A stretch of 64,000 bases of DNA from Candidatus Dechloromonas phosphorivorans (GCA_016714975.1 JADKBR010000001.1:682001-746000), one strand, 5' to 3'; positions 28,899-37,715 are shown, counted from the stretch's first letter. The notes: a model not told the origin generated them from the sequence alone. A program made the numbers and translations.

Positions 28899-29339
28899 TT
28901 ACTTGGCCACGTTCAGCTTGAACACCGCATTCGATATCCGCCCGTCGCTATCCTGGACGCTGACCCGGATCTGATGCTCGCCCGGCGGCACCTCCGCCGC
29001 TTTGAGATCGATGCCCTTTTCCGACAATCCGGCCTGAATGCGCTCGGTCAGATCGACATTGGGGCTACGCAGATAGGTCAGCTTGACTGACGACAGGTCA
29101 ATCTTCGCTCCGCCGTGCGGCTCGAAAGCAATCTGCAGTGCAAACGGGGAGGCCAGTGACGGGCTGCCCGTATCCGGCGACAGGATCCGGATTCCCGGAC
29201 CACGGGTAATCGAACGGGTTGCTGGCGCCGTTACCGGGGCTGGCGGCAAACGCGCTTCGGACTCCTTGATCAGGGTATCGGCTGTAGCCCCCGCGACCAG
29301 GAGCAATCCGAAAAGAAACGAGACTAGGGGCTTCAACAT
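28899..29339 (-). CDS. Secreted Ig-like protein of a caspase neighbourhood
   Basis: 146 aa, with a signal peptide (LVSFLFGLLLVAGATA). A linker with GPGIRILSPDTG leads into a beta-rich Ig-like domain (SPFALQIAFEPHGGAKIDL...PPGEHQIRVSVQDSDGRI). Similar modules occur at the C-termini of some proteobacterial caspases and polysaccharide-binding proteins. The ATG at 29339 has a strong GGAGGA six bases upstream; the frame upstream of it is unsupported. Co-directional with the zinc-ribbon gene. Confidence 0.6.
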   Translation of the reverse strand: MLKPLVSFLFGLLLVAGATADTLIKESEARLPPAPVTAPATRSITRGPGIRILSPDTGSPSLASPFALQIAFEPHGGAKIDLSSVKLTYLRSPNVDLTERIQAGLSEKGIDLKAAEVPPGEHQIRVSVQDSDGRISNAVFKLNVAK

Positions 29340-29449
29340 GCGCTTCCTCCGTCGGCACAAAAAACAGCAGGGCAGCGAAAAGTATAGAGCGTTTCGCATC
29401 ACTTGCCGAAAAGATATACTTCGCAGGACCGCGCCAACAAGGACGAACA

Positions 29450-31018
29450 ATGTCAGGTTCAAGCACCTCTTCGGGCGTTCTGTCTCACAAGAAGCGTCAG
29501 ACACTGACCAGACTCTCGGCACTCTCCTTGGTGCCGATGCTGCCGACGCAGGTCTTGGCCTCCGCCATCCATGCGTTGCCACGCGCTGCGCTGATTATCG
29601 GCAATAGTGCCTATCCGGATAGCCCACTCACCAACCCTGTCAACGATGCGAACGCGATTGCTGGCGAACTCAAACGACTGGGTTTTTCGGTGGACCTTCA
29701 GATCAATGCCGGGCATGCGACCATGAACGAAGCCGTGCACAATTTCGGCACGAACCTGACCAGGAGCCGAGCGGTCGGGCTCTTCTATTTTGCCGGCCAT
29801 GGACTGCAGCTCGACTGGCGGAATTTTCTGGTTCCGGTCGACGTGCGGCTGGACCAAGCCGATGATGTGCCACGCCAGACGGTCGATCTCGGCAATCTCC
29901 TGAACAGTTTGGGCAGGGCGGGCAATGCGATGAACATCGTCGTGCTCGACGCCTGCCGCGACAATCCATTCGGCTCCGAGCACAAGACTGGCAGAGGATT
30001 GAGCCAGATGGACGCGCCGATCAGCACCTTGCTCGCCTATGCCACTGCGCCGGGCAACGTCGCCTCCGATGGCACGGGCAAGAATGGGCTGTACACCGAG
30101 AATTTTCTCAAGGAAATGGTGGCGCCGGAAGCCAGGATCGAGGACGTGTTCAAGCGCGTTCGCCTGGCGGTGCGCCGCAGCTCACAGGGCCAGCAGATTC
30201 CCTGGGAAAGCACCTCGCTGGAGGAAGATTTCTATTTCATTCCACCAGCCGAAATGCGCAAGCGCTCGCAAGACGAACTCGACCGGCTTTTCGCGCAGGA
30301 ACTGGCGCAGTGGGAGAGCGCTCGGAAAGCGAACGAACCGGGACCCTTGGTCGCTTATCTGCGGGCGTATCCCAGTGGCCAGTTTTCCGAACTCGCGCAA
30401 ACCACGCTCGACCAATTGCTGGCCAAGCAGGGCGAGAGGAAAATAAGCATTGCCAACACCGAGAAAAACCCATTTACCAAAGGAACCGCCTCTGCGGGGG
30501 AATTCCGGGTTGGCGACAGATACCTTTACCGCGTCATCGATCTGCTGACCGGAATTCAATCAAGGGAATTCACCCGAGTTGTCACGGAAATTACGGACAA
30601 CGAAGTGATTTTTAACAAGGGCGCCGAAATCACCGACATCCTGGGCAACCCACGAAAACTAGCTAACGGACGAATTCTTGGTCCCAATCAGACCTATGCT
30701 TCCGAATATAGCCTCGGCAAGACTTGGAGCACCCGCTTCGAAACCACCTACCCCGATGGCACAACCAGCGTAATCGAGAGGGAATTCAAAGTGGTGGCCA
30801 AGGAAGCAATCACCGTTCCCGCCGGCACCTTCGACACGTTTCGCATTGAGTCCTTTGGCCGGCGGCTGGGCTTCTCGACCCGCATCGAACACACTTACTG
30901 GATGGCACCTGGAAAAATCGCCCGCCATATCGCTTACAACGCGATGGAACGGCGGAGAAATTTCAGTTTCGTCAACACCGAGCGCTTCGAGTTGGTGTCG
31001 TTTACGCCAGGAAGCTGA
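29450..31018 (+). CDS. Exported caspase-family (C14) protein with DUF3108-like C-terminal domain
   Basis: 522 aa. A KKRQTLTRLSALSLVP signal ending near VLASA predicts export. The p20 caspase domain (about 44-270) has the RAALIIGNSAY opening strand, catalytic His117 in FYFAGHGLQ and Cys169 in VVLDACRDNPF, so it looks active. Residues about 275-335 hold the AYLRAYPSGQFSELAQ repeat often found after bacterial caspases. Residues about 355-522 are a beta-rich domain (VVAKEAITVPAGTFDTFRIE) shared with the decayed paralogue. Divergent from the Ig-like/zinc-ribbon pair. Target unknown. Confidence 0.82.
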   Translation: MSGSSTSSGVLSHKKRQTLTRLSALSLVPMLPTQVLASAIHALPRAALIIGNSAYPDSPLTNPVNDANAIAGELKRLGFSVDLQINAGHATMNEAVHNFGTNLTRSRAVGLFYFAGHGLQLDWRNFLVPVDVRLDQADDVPRQTVDLGNLLNSLGRAGNAMNIVVLDACRDNPFGSEHKTGRGLSQMDAPISTLLAYATAPGNVASDGTGKNGLYTENFLKEMVAPEARIEDVFKRVRLAVRRSSQGQQIPWESTSLEEDFYFIPPAEMRKRSQDELDRLFAQELAQWESARKANEPGPLVAYLRAYPSGQFSELAQTTLDQLLAKQGERKISIANTEKNPFTKGTASAGEFRVGDRYLYRVIDLLTGIQSREFTRVVTEITDNEVIFNKGAEITDILGNPRKLANGRILGPNQTYASEYSLGKTWSTRFETTYPDGTTSVIEREFKVVAKEAITVPAGTFDTFRIESFGRRLGFSTRIEHTYWMAPGKIARHIAYNAMERRRNFSFVNTERFELVSFTPGS

Positions 31019-31068
31019 AGCCCGATTGCGCGCTCTTTAGCCAAACGCCAGCGGAGTGAAAAACGGGA

Positions 31069-31087
31069 AGCGGGGTAAAATCCCGCT
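31069..31087 (+). promoter_or_regulatory. -10 inside a GC dyad, near-leaderless start
   Basis: AGCGGG and CCCGCT flank G-TAAAAT (31076-31081). The next gene's ATG is at 31090, so transcription from this box would give a leader of about two bases. Confidence 0.45.
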
Positions 31088-31089
31088 CC

Positions 31090-32697
31090 ATGCCTGTTCC
31101 TTCCCCTGCCCGCCAGACCCTGCTGCTGTTCCTGCTCACCCTCACGGTGTTGCTGCCGGGCATCTGGGAAGCTACGGGTTTGACCGGCAAAGACGAGTTC
31201 TTCCTTGGCCTGCGCACGCCAATGGAGATGATCGAGGGCGATCACTGGCTGGTGCCCTTCCTCGACGGCGCGCCACGGATCCGCAAGCCACCCCTGCTTT
31301 ACTGGGCCACCCGCATCAGCTACGAGATTTTCGGAATCTCGCTGGCCAGCGCCCGGCTGGTGAGCGTTCTCTTCGCCGCCCTGCTGGTCGTGGCGACGGC
31401 GGGAATCGCGCGCCGCCTTGCTGGCCAGGCGGAAACCGGCTGGATTGCTGGCTGCATCCTGCTCGGCTGCCTCGGCATGGCCAGCGAGGCCCGCCGCCTG
31501 ATGCTCGATGTGCCGGTGGCCGCATTGTCCACCGCTGCATTTTGGAGCCTGCTGGTGTGGCTGGATTCTGGCAAGAAAAGGTGGTTGACCGCAACCAGCG
31601 TGCTGCTGGCCGCCGGATTCTTGACCAAGGGACCGATCGTCGCCCTGGTCTGCGGCGGTGGCTGCCTGGCATTGCTGGCTAGCGGTCGCCTACGCCTGGC
31701 GCAACTCCGCCAGCAGTTTGTGCCGCTGGCCGTCCATGCCCTGCTGATCGCCGCCCTTGCCTTCCCGTGGTTCTTCGTCGTCCGCGCCCTTTACCCGGAC
31801 GCCGCCGACCTGGTGCTGGCCGACGAACTGGAATCGCGCCGGTTCTTCAATTTTTCGCCGGGGATCCTGCTCAGCCTCCTTAATATTGCGCTGCCCTGGG
31901 TCTTCGTCTTCATCGCTGCCGCCTGGGCGTCGTGGAAGCGCCCGGTACCCGATCGTCTGCTGCTGTTCTGGTTTTTCGCCACCTTCCTGCCCTTCGCCTT
32001 CATCAAGAGCTTCGACCGCTACCTGATCGGGTCGCTGGTGCCGCTGGCGATCCTGGTTGCACTGGCTTTGCCCGAGATGCGCAGCCGCTGGCCATTCCGC
32101 CTCGGCCTGCTGCTGGCCCTGCTGCTCGGCGCGGGACTTGCCATCTTCACTTTCTGGTTCGGCCTTGGCGGATGGTACTGGCCGGTCGTGCCCGCCCTTT
32201 ATTTCGTGTGGGCCTGGTGGCAACAACGCAGCATCGGGCATACGCTAGCAGCACCCGCCCTCTACTGGATCGCACTGCTCTGGGGGCTCTTTCCGGCCGT
32301 CGGCGTCAATGCCGTTCCTGACAGCGTGCGCGAACTCGGGCGGACTCGCGACATCGCCATGTTCGACGGCCCGCAGCCGGCATTGCTGCCGATTCTCAGC
32401 CAGCGCACGCACCGGCACTACGGAACCTTGGATCGCCACGACCTCGCCGAGCTTCAAGCCCTCACGGCGCTGGTCTTTCTCGAAAGCAAGGATGCTCCCC
32501 GCTTCCAGGAGTTGGTAACGAAAGCCGGATTTCGCGCCCGCCAGGTTGACAGCTACCAGACCCTGGCATCGCATGGCTCGGGCCTGCGTTTCGCGAAGGT
32601 CGGCGCAACGCTTGCCGACTGGCGGAAAGCCTTTGCTGCTCGGGATCTGGCAGCCCTGATGACGACCATCATCTGGTTCGAGATCGACGAGTCATGA
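31090..32697 (+). CDS. GT83/ArnT-like polyprenyl-phosphate glycosyltransferase
   Basis: 535 aa, a polytopic membrane protein of the PMT superfamily. The first periplasmic loop carries the acidic catalytic region (TGKDEFFLGLRTPMEMIEGDHW) and the RIRKPPLLYWATR motif seen in ArnT-type enzymes. About a dozen hydrophobic helices follow, then a soluble C-terminal domain. These enzymes move a sugar from undecaprenyl phosphate to lipid A, glycans or proteins. The acceptor here is unknown. It overlaps the sialidase-like gene by 4 nt, suggesting both act on one surface glycan. Confidence 0.75.
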   Translation: MPVPSPARQTLLLFLLTLTVLLPGIWEATGLTGKDEFFLGLRTPMEMIEGDHWLVPFLDGAPRIRKPPLLYWATRISYEIFGISLASARLVSVLFAALLVVATAGIARRLAGQAETGWIAGCILLGCLGMASEARRLMLDVPVAALSTAAFWSLLVWLDSGKKRWLTATSVLLAAGFLTKGPIVALVCGGGCLALLASGRLRLAQLRQQFVPLAVHALLIAALAFPWFFVVRALYPDAADLVLADELESRRFFNFSPGILLSLLNIALPWVFVFIAAAWASWKRPVPDRLLLFWFFATFLPFAFIKSFDRYLIGSLVPLAILVALALPEMRSRWPFRLGLLLALLLGAGLAIFTFWFGLGGWYWPVVPALYFVWAWWQQRSIGHTLAAPALYWIALLWGLFPAVGVNAVPDSVRELGRTRDIAMFDGPQPALLPILSQRTHRHYGTLDRHDLAELQALTALVFLESKDAPRFQELVTKAGFRARQVDSYQTLASHGSGLRFAKVGATLADWRKAFAARDLAALMTTIIWFEIDES

Positions 32698-33812
32698 GCA
32701 TAGCGCGCTGGCTGCAGGCTTTCCTTTTCCTGCTCGCCCTGGCTGCGGCCGCATGGCGAGCGCCGACGCCGGAGGCTCCGGCGTTTACTGTGCCACCCGC
32801 GCTATCGGCAATTGATGCGCCAGCCTCTTTTTCCAGCGCCACGCTGCCTGTGGCCGCACCATCTGCCCATGCCGCGACGCTCGCCGAACTGCCTGACGGC
32901 CGCATTGCAGCAGCCTGGTTTGCCGGCACCCGCGAGGGCGCCGCCGATGTCGCAGTCTGGTTCTCGACGCTGAATCGCGGCACGTGGAGCACGCCACGGC
33001 AAATCGCCACGCGGGAGGGAACGGCCGCTGCAACCCTCACCTTCGTGCGCAAGATCGGCAATCCCGTTCTGTTCGCCGAGGGCGACCGCCTTCACCTGTG
33101 GTACGTCAGCGTTGGGTTAGGCGGATGGGCAGGTAGTGCGCTTAACCATAGTGTCTCGCACGATGGCGGACACAACTGGACGCCGGCGGTCAGGTTGCAC
33201 ACTTCACCATTCGCCAACATCAGCACGCTGGTACGCGCCCCCCCACTGCCGCTGGCTGACGGTGGACTCGGTTTGCCGGCCTACCACGAGTTCATCTCCA
33301 AGCATGGCGAATGGCTCCGGCTTGCCGCTGACGGCCAGATCATCGACAAGGTACGCATGGGCCATGACGGGCGCACCCTGCAGCCAGCCGCCGCTGCGTT
33401 CGACGATCGTCATGCCCTGGCCATCCTGCGCGATGGCGGTCCGGGACCCGGCCGCATCCGCAGCGTCACGACCGTTGACGGAGGCCAGGACTGGAGAGCG
33501 GCGAACCCATTGCCCCTGCCCAATCCGAATTCCTCGGTCGCCCTGTTGCGCCTGCGGAGCGGCCGGTTGCTGATTGCCGGCAACGGCGCAAGCAACCGGA
33601 ACGACCTGCTGCTCTGGGTATCCGACGATGACGGAAAGAACTGGCGTCCAGCACCGACGGTTGAGCGCGCCGACGACCCGCGGGTCGAGTTCTCCTATCC
33701 GGCACTGCTGCAGGCCCGCGACGGCAGTATCCACCTCGCCTATACCTGGCACCGCCAAGGCATCAAGCACGCGGTATTCAACGAGTCATGGCTGGACGGC
33801 CAGGGACCATGA
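32694..33812 (+). CDS. Sialidase-family (BNR repeat) exported protein
   Basis: 372 aa. One N-terminal hydrophobic segment (signal or anchor, about 7-20), then a six-bladed propeller with Asp-box repeats: SHDGGHNW, TVDGGQDW and SDDDGKNW. The family covers exo-sialidases and related glycan hydrolases; the full sialidase active site cannot be confirmed from these motifs. It is coupled to the glycosyltransferase (4-nt overlap) and to the following membrane gene (ATGA). Confidence 0.7.
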   Translation: MSIARWLQAFLFLLALAAAAWRAPTPEAPAFTVPPALSAIDAPASFSSATLPVAAPSAHAATLAELPDGRIAAAWFAGTREGAADVAVWFSTLNRGTWSTPRQIATREGTAAATLTFVRKIGNPVLFAEGDRLHLWYVSVGLGGWAGSALNHSVSHDGGHNWTPAVRLHTSPFANISTLVRAPPLPLADGGLGLPAYHEFISKHGEWLRLAADGQIIDKVRMGHDGRTLQPAAAAFDDRHALAILRDGGPGPGRIRSVTTVDGGQDWRAANPLPLPNPNSSVALLRLRSGRLLIAGNGASNRNDLLLWVSDDDGKNWRPAPTVERADDPRVEFSYPALLQARDGSIHLAYTWHRQGIKHAVFNESWLDGQGP

Positions 33813-34364
33813 ATCCGACCGCCATGTACGGTTTCCTGGCCCACGGCATCATTATTGGGGCATTTGCTGCACTGCTGCCAATCGGCGGAACGCAACGGAT
33901 TCTTGGGCTCATCGCCATCCCCGTCGCGCTAGGCGCCGGCGTTGCTTCATTCATGCACGGCGTAATTGGCACACCATCACTGACACTGCTTGCACTCGCC
34001 ATCTGTCAACTTGCGGGCGAGACAGCTTCGCCCCTGAGTTACCGCGCCGCCCGCACCCTGCTCACCTTTGCCGTGCCCTTTTTACGCAATGGCGCTCGGC
34101 GTCGGGCCATTCGATCCCTTTGCACTGGGCTATCAGCCTTTGCTCATGCTGGTCGCAAGCATGCCATTGGCGGCAATGCTCTGGTGGCGCCGACTGGGCT
34201 ACTGGCTATTGATCCTGGCACTCGATCTCGCCGGCTACGCCAGCGGGCTGTTCGCCAACCTATGGGACGTCCTGTTTGATCCATTGCTGGTGTTGGTAGC
34301 GCTGGCGTCCGTTGTCCGGCAACATCTCCAGTCCATACGCTCAGCGCGGTCGATTGCCAGGTGA
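33809..34364 (+). pseudogene. Six-TM membrane protein of the glycosyltransferase operon, one frameshift
   Basis: About 184 residues once one surplus T in the T5 run near 34080-34084 is allowed for. The first part (MNPTAMYGFLAHGIIIGAF to LLTFAVPF) continues in the next frame as AMALGVGPFDPFALGY to ARSIAR. Hydrophobic segments span both parts, showing one gene. It starts on the sialidase stop (ATGA). Product unknown. The homopolymer position makes sequencing error likely. Confidence 0.6.
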
Positions 34365-34678
34365 CCTTGGCTGATTGATCTGGCAGACCGAAAAACTGGG
34401 ATGGTCCCGTTTCTCGAGAACGACGGTCGGGAATATCCGACGAAATCCGGAAACAAACAGCGGCAGGAACAAGAGCCCAGCCAAACGCAAATAGCTTGGG
34501 CAGCCCCGCCACAACAAGCAGGGCTGAGGTTCCAGTCGACCGAGGCAGTGTTTACCCAGTCCTGCCGGGCATTTACGCAGCAATCTCCAATCTGCCCGCT
34601 TCACGCTCCAACCGCCTCATCTCTGCGGTCAGGCTGACCTGCTGGCCAGCCGTAATCATGCGCAATCCGGCACGCCAC
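34365..34678. other. Intergenic, nothing recognised
   Basis: About 310 nt between the membrane-protein gene and the small genes. No convincing start/ribosome-site pair and no terminator with a T run. Confidence 0.4.
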
Positions 34679-34825
34679 TCAAAACTGATATAGCGAGCGG
34701 GGAATCTTGGCGCTGTATAGCGCATCGGCTATCGTATGCAGATCGGGGCGCTCAATGCGGCGTCCGTCACTCAATGTCGCAACAAAGTTGTTCTTTACGA
34801 GCGATACGCTTGCTTGGTTGGCCAT
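34679..34825 (-). CDS. Small hypothetical protein (48 aa)
   Basis: MANQASVSLVKNNF...RSLYQF, preceded by GAGGAA about six bases before the ATG. The sequence has an alternating beta/helix look (VATLSDGRRIERPDL, TIADALYSAKIP). No family recognised. It follows another small gene on the same strand. Confidence 0.4.
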   Translation of the reverse strand: MANQASVSLVKNNFVATLSDGRRIERPDLHTIADALYSAKIPRSLYQF

Positions 34826-34868
34826 GAATATTCCTCGTGTGCGCTTACCTGTTGTCATGTCGATCAGC

Positions 34869-35054
34869 TCAGTTGAACCGCTTGCCAGATTGCTCGATCG
34901 CGGCACGGAACTCCGCGAAGGAGAGTTCACGGACGACCGTGGCGGCCAATGTATCGCGCAGGTCATAGCTTTCATCGCTCGAGCGAAAGCCATTCGCGGC
35001 CGCCGAGTTGGAGTGCTGACGCATCGGAGACTGAATAGAAAGGGTGGGTGACAT
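34869..35054 (-). CDS. Small hypothetical protein (61 aa)
   Basis: MSPTLSIQSP...SGKRFN. Polar and Ser-rich at the start, amphipathic helix at the end (ELSFAEFRAAIEQSG). An AGAGA stretch lies before the ATG. The following 48-aa gene is 43 nt away on the same strand, so they may be co-transcribed from 35055-35418. No known family. Confidence 0.35.
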   Translation of the reverse strand: MSPTLSIQSPMRQHSNSAAANGFRSSDESYDLRDTLAATVVRELSFAEFRAAIEQSGKRFN

Positions 35055-35418
35055 GGCATTTTCTCTTTTTGTCTGTTGATGTGGCCATGATGCCAAAGCG
35101 CAACAGAATCATGCGTGAATGAATTCACGAACTCGGCAAGAAAGGTGACATCGGCAACGCTGGATCGTGGCGAGGCAAGCTGGCGCTCGGGTGGCCTTGC
35201 TGTCGCCGTGCATCGGTCAGCGGGCATGCTGCAGATATCGCCTTGAGGCTTGGCCGCTCGGCGTCCGTGCGTCATGGCCGGGCAACCAGGGCTGGCGGAA
35301 TCGATGCGGGGATCCTTCGCTCTCTTCAGGGCAAATTTGATTCAAGAATGATCACGTCCCGGGACGTGATCAAGCGGCTAGAACGAGTTCGTTGACTCCT
35401 GAAAGGCTGAACTGCGCG
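35055..35418. other. Intergenic region with operator-like palindrome
   Basis: 364 nt between yacG and the two small genes. Apart from the palindrome at 35350-35371 and a small AACGA-GT-TCGTT dyad at 35382-35393, I see no gene. Confidence 0.4.
35350..35371. promoter_or_regulatory. Perfect 22-bp palindrome (GATCACGTCCC half-site)
   Basis: GATCACGTCCC is followed at once by its exact reverse complement with no spacer. No T run follows, and as RNA it would make a hairpin without a loop, so an operator for a dimeric regulator is more likely than a terminator. It lies 48 nt beyond the yacG stop and about 300 nt upstream of the small genes. Confidence 0.5.
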
Positions 35419-35613
35419 TCAGATTGAGACCACAGGGATTTCGCTGCCCGGTTCGCCAGCCTCCTCCACCACCGGTATCCTGTAGGACTCGGAGGCCCAG
35501 CAACCAAGGTCAATCTGCCGGCAACGCTCCGAGCAGAAAGGGCGCCACGAATTCTCTGGTGCCCACAGTACTTCAGCCCCGCATTGCGGGCAGCGAACCT
35601 TGCGCGCTGCCAT
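35419..35613 (-). CDS. yacG: DNA gyrase inhibitor / zinc-ribbon protein YacG
   Basis: 64 aa with the Cys4 zinc site CPQC...CSERC, plus [13 protein letters not shown] and [13 protein letters not shown], typical of YacG, which binds GyrB and blocks its activity. YacG normally follows coaE-zapD. Here zapD is 5.9 kb away, yet yacG's ATG overlaps by one base a leftover zapD stop (TGATG), showing the two were once adjacent. It must now be transcribed from the element's left end. Confidence 0.93.
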   Translation of the reverse strand: MAARKVRCPQCGAEVLWAPENSWRPFCSERCRQIDLGCWASESYRIPVVEEAGEPGSEIPVVSI

Positions 35614-35645
35614 CAGAGATTGCAGAAGGTAATGTTGAAAATCTC
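35613..35645 (-). other. Remnant of original zapD 3' end (left attachment site)
   Basis: Read on the minus strand it codes [14 protein letters not shown]; intact zapD at 41548 ends NFDLTFCNL-stop. Over 24 bases, 19 match, including an identical CAGAAGGT at 35623-35630 and 41558-41565. The stop overlaps the yacG start. This marks the left end of the inserted element. Confidence 0.75.
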
Positions 35646-35866
35646 CCGCGTCTTTTATAGGAACTCGGGAAACCAGTCTTTAGTATTCATAAGCTACGCA
35701 TTGGGCTACACGGACTGATGACGGCTGAACAACGTTTAACTCAAACCCCGATTACACAAAATTCCGGACAGCCTTAGTGAAATTCAAAAAAACACCTTCA
35801 CCCAAAACCAATTTCGCTTACACCAACGCAAAAATCTGGAACTGAGTATCAGGTCTGTAATTGATT

Positions 35867-36718
35867 TTATCGTTTCTCTAACCTCGTCTTTACTTCTACC
35901 CTAAAGCCAGTCCTGCACTGACGGCTACATTCATCTGGAACCAAATTATTGCAATGCTCATTCATAAATTCGGATGAAATCACACCTGCTATTGCATTTT
36001 CAGCAAAATAGTCAATGTAAAGTCTAGCAGCCATCCCACCAACATCATAGCACTTGGCATCAGGGCTTCCCGGTCTTAGATCACGCGCTTTGCTGGCATC
36101 AGGGGAAACACTGGTTTTGATGAAGAAGGCAGCAAGCCCAAAAAAGACAACTATAAAAACTATTGCTTTAAAAGTTTTGTCAAACGTGTCCATTTTTTTA
36201 GGAATAGACGGGGATTCAGAAGGTGGAAATGCGAGAGAAGGGTTTTTATCTGCTAGTGGAGATGCCGCCGCTGGCCTTGCCTTTGTCCTTGCCTCTGCCT
36301 TTGTCCTTGCCTCTGCCCTTATCGTTGCCCTTGCCTCCCTTATCCATGGCGTCAATCCTGCTGCTGCATCCGCTGCTACCGCTACTGACTCCTCCGCCGC
36401 TTTTGCCCTCGCCGCCTTTGCAACTGGCCCCTCTGCCGCTGCCGCCCTTTCCTCTGCTGCCTTCACCACCTTTGTAACCTCTGCATTCGCAGCGGCTAGT
36501 GCCACTTGTGCAGCTTCCGCTTCGGCCTTTAAAGATTCCAATTCCGCCAGCGTCCCTATATGTTCAGGTGCCGCTGCCGCTGCCGCTGCTTTCGCTGCCG
36601 CTGCTGCTATTGCAGCTTCAGCCTTTGCATAAATAGCACCGCATTTCGGGCACTCGTAGTCGGGCACGGCCTCACTTGCCTGTCTGATGTAGCCACACTT
36701 AGGACAAATCGTACTCAC
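35867..36718 (-). CDS. Zinc-ribbon, Ala-rich coiled-coil, single-TM protein
   Basis: 283 aa. The N-terminal zinc ribbon is CPKC...CPKC. An Ala/Glu/Lys-rich segment with tandem AEARTK-like repeats follows (about 30-165), then a Pro/Ser linker and one membrane helix (about residues 186-205, FKAIVFIVVFFGLAAFF). The extracytoplasmic part has four Cys (KCYDVGG, EHCNN, DECSRQC). It starts at GTG with GAGGGA upstream. Likely cargo of the element. Function unknown; the ribbon-plus-membrane layout recalls the protein at 28119. Confidence 0.55.
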   Translation of the reverse strand: MSTICPKCGYIRQASEAVPDYECPKCGAIYAKAEAAIAAAAAKAAAAAAAPEHIGTLAELESLKAEAEAAQVALAAANAEVTKVVKAAEERAAAAEGPVAKAARAKAAEESVAVAADAAAGLTPWIREARATIRAEARTKAEARTKARPAAASPLADKNPSLAFPPSESPSIPKKMDTFDKTFKAIVFIVVFFGLAAFFIKTSVSPDASKARDLRPGSPDAKCYDVGGMAARLYIDYFAENAIAGVISSEFMNEHCNNLVPDECSRQCRTGFRVEVKTRLEKR

Positions 36719-36856
36719 TACAGTCCCTCATTAGATCTTGGTGCCATACGCATATTAGCATCTAACTCTTTTTGCCCACCACACACAAAAAATTCCGTTT
36801 TGGGCATGAGAGTATGAATTCAGATATAGGAGCGCGCAAGTTTCCAATCGCCTGCG

Positions 36857-37318
36857 TCATTTCTCAACTGACGCTTCAAGCACCATCTTGAGCGACGAAA
36901 TTGCTTGCCAGCAATGAAACGTAATGCCTATGTCTCTATTGCTTGCGCCAATGTAGCCGTAGAACTTCGCCATGGCCTTCAATCGCTTAGTGTGGTCTGT
37001 GACCTCGCCCAGCATATAGAGCCAGAAGGAAATGTCCCTGTCTTCAACCTGCTCTAACTGACGGCGGCGGGGAATTTGATGCCACTCGTAGCCCTTGATG
37101 ATCTTCCAGTCCTGAGACGATGGGGGGCAGCATTCCCCGTCCATGAGCTTGTTGAGCCTGTCAGCGTCTAGTGCCTTCAGAAGCTCCTCCTGCTGCTCAG
37201 TTGCAGGACTGGCGTATGCCGCGTCAATTACCTTCCGATAGGTATCCTGTTCGGCCAGACTATCTGCCTCGGCTTTCTTGATTGCCGCGATTACTGCTTC
37301 CTTGCTACGCGGTAGCAC
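36857..37318 (-). CDS. Hypothetical element protein (153 aa)
   Basis: Helical, charged N-terminus (SKEAVIAAIKKAEADSLAEQD) and a C-terminal segment with FWLYMLGEVTDHTKRLKAMAKFYG. The GTG start overlaps the upstream HTH gene by 14 nt, so the two are coupled. No family recognised. Confidence 0.5.
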   Translation of the reverse strand: MLPRSKEAVIAAIKKAEADSLAEQDTYRKVIDAAYASPATEQQEELLKALDADRLNKLMDGECCPPSSQDWKIIKGYEWHQIPRRRQLEQVEDRDISFWLYMLGEVTDHTKRLKAMAKFYGYIGASNRDIGITFHCWQAISSLKMVLEASVEK

Positions 37319-37715
37319 GATTGCCTACCAGCCCTTTGAGAATGTCGCCAACCACGGCAAGCTCGGCTCGGCTGACGGGATCGAGGTGGGCTTGGTTACG
37401 TTCCTTGGTGATGCCGTAGGCTTCAATGATGAATTGTGCGGCCTTCAATCGAACTGCATCCGTTTTTGATGTGGTTAGGATGCGCCGAAGCTCGTCAACA
37501 GCTTCCGTTAGTGTTCCCTGAAGCTGCCCCATGGCTTGACGCATTCCCGCCCCCCTAAGCTCTTCCAGAGATTCCATGAAGTCTGGGCAGTGGTTGAGCC
37601 ACTGCGAGACAGTGGAGGGCTTCACGCCGACGATCTTGGCGGTCTCCGCCCCCGATAGGCCAGAAGCGAGTAGCGGCAAAGCGCGAGTCTGCTTGCTAGT
37701 TGGCTTCTTGCCCAT
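37305..37715 (-). CDS. HTH protein, phage terminase small-subunit-like (phBC6A51 type)
   Basis: 136 aa. The N-terminal helix-turn-helix is ALPLLASGLSGAETAKIVGVKPSTVSQWL. A helical region follows, RLKAAQFIIEAYGI, the usual layout of phage small terminase-like HTH proteins that recognise packaging sites. A transposase-type HTH or a plain regulator is also possible. It overlaps the next gene by 14 nt. Confidence 0.55.
   Translation of the reverse strand: MGKKPTSKQTRALPLLASGLSGAETAKIVGVKPSTVSQWLNHCPDFMESLEELRGAGMRQAMGQLQGTLTEAVDELRRILTTSKTDAVRLKAAQFIIEAYGITKERNQAHLDPVSRAELAVVGDILKGLVGNRATA

Noticed and set aside
35350..35371. The 22-bp palindrome as the yacG terminator
   Set aside because: No T run on the minus strand and no loop; it is unsuited to a rho-independent terminator.
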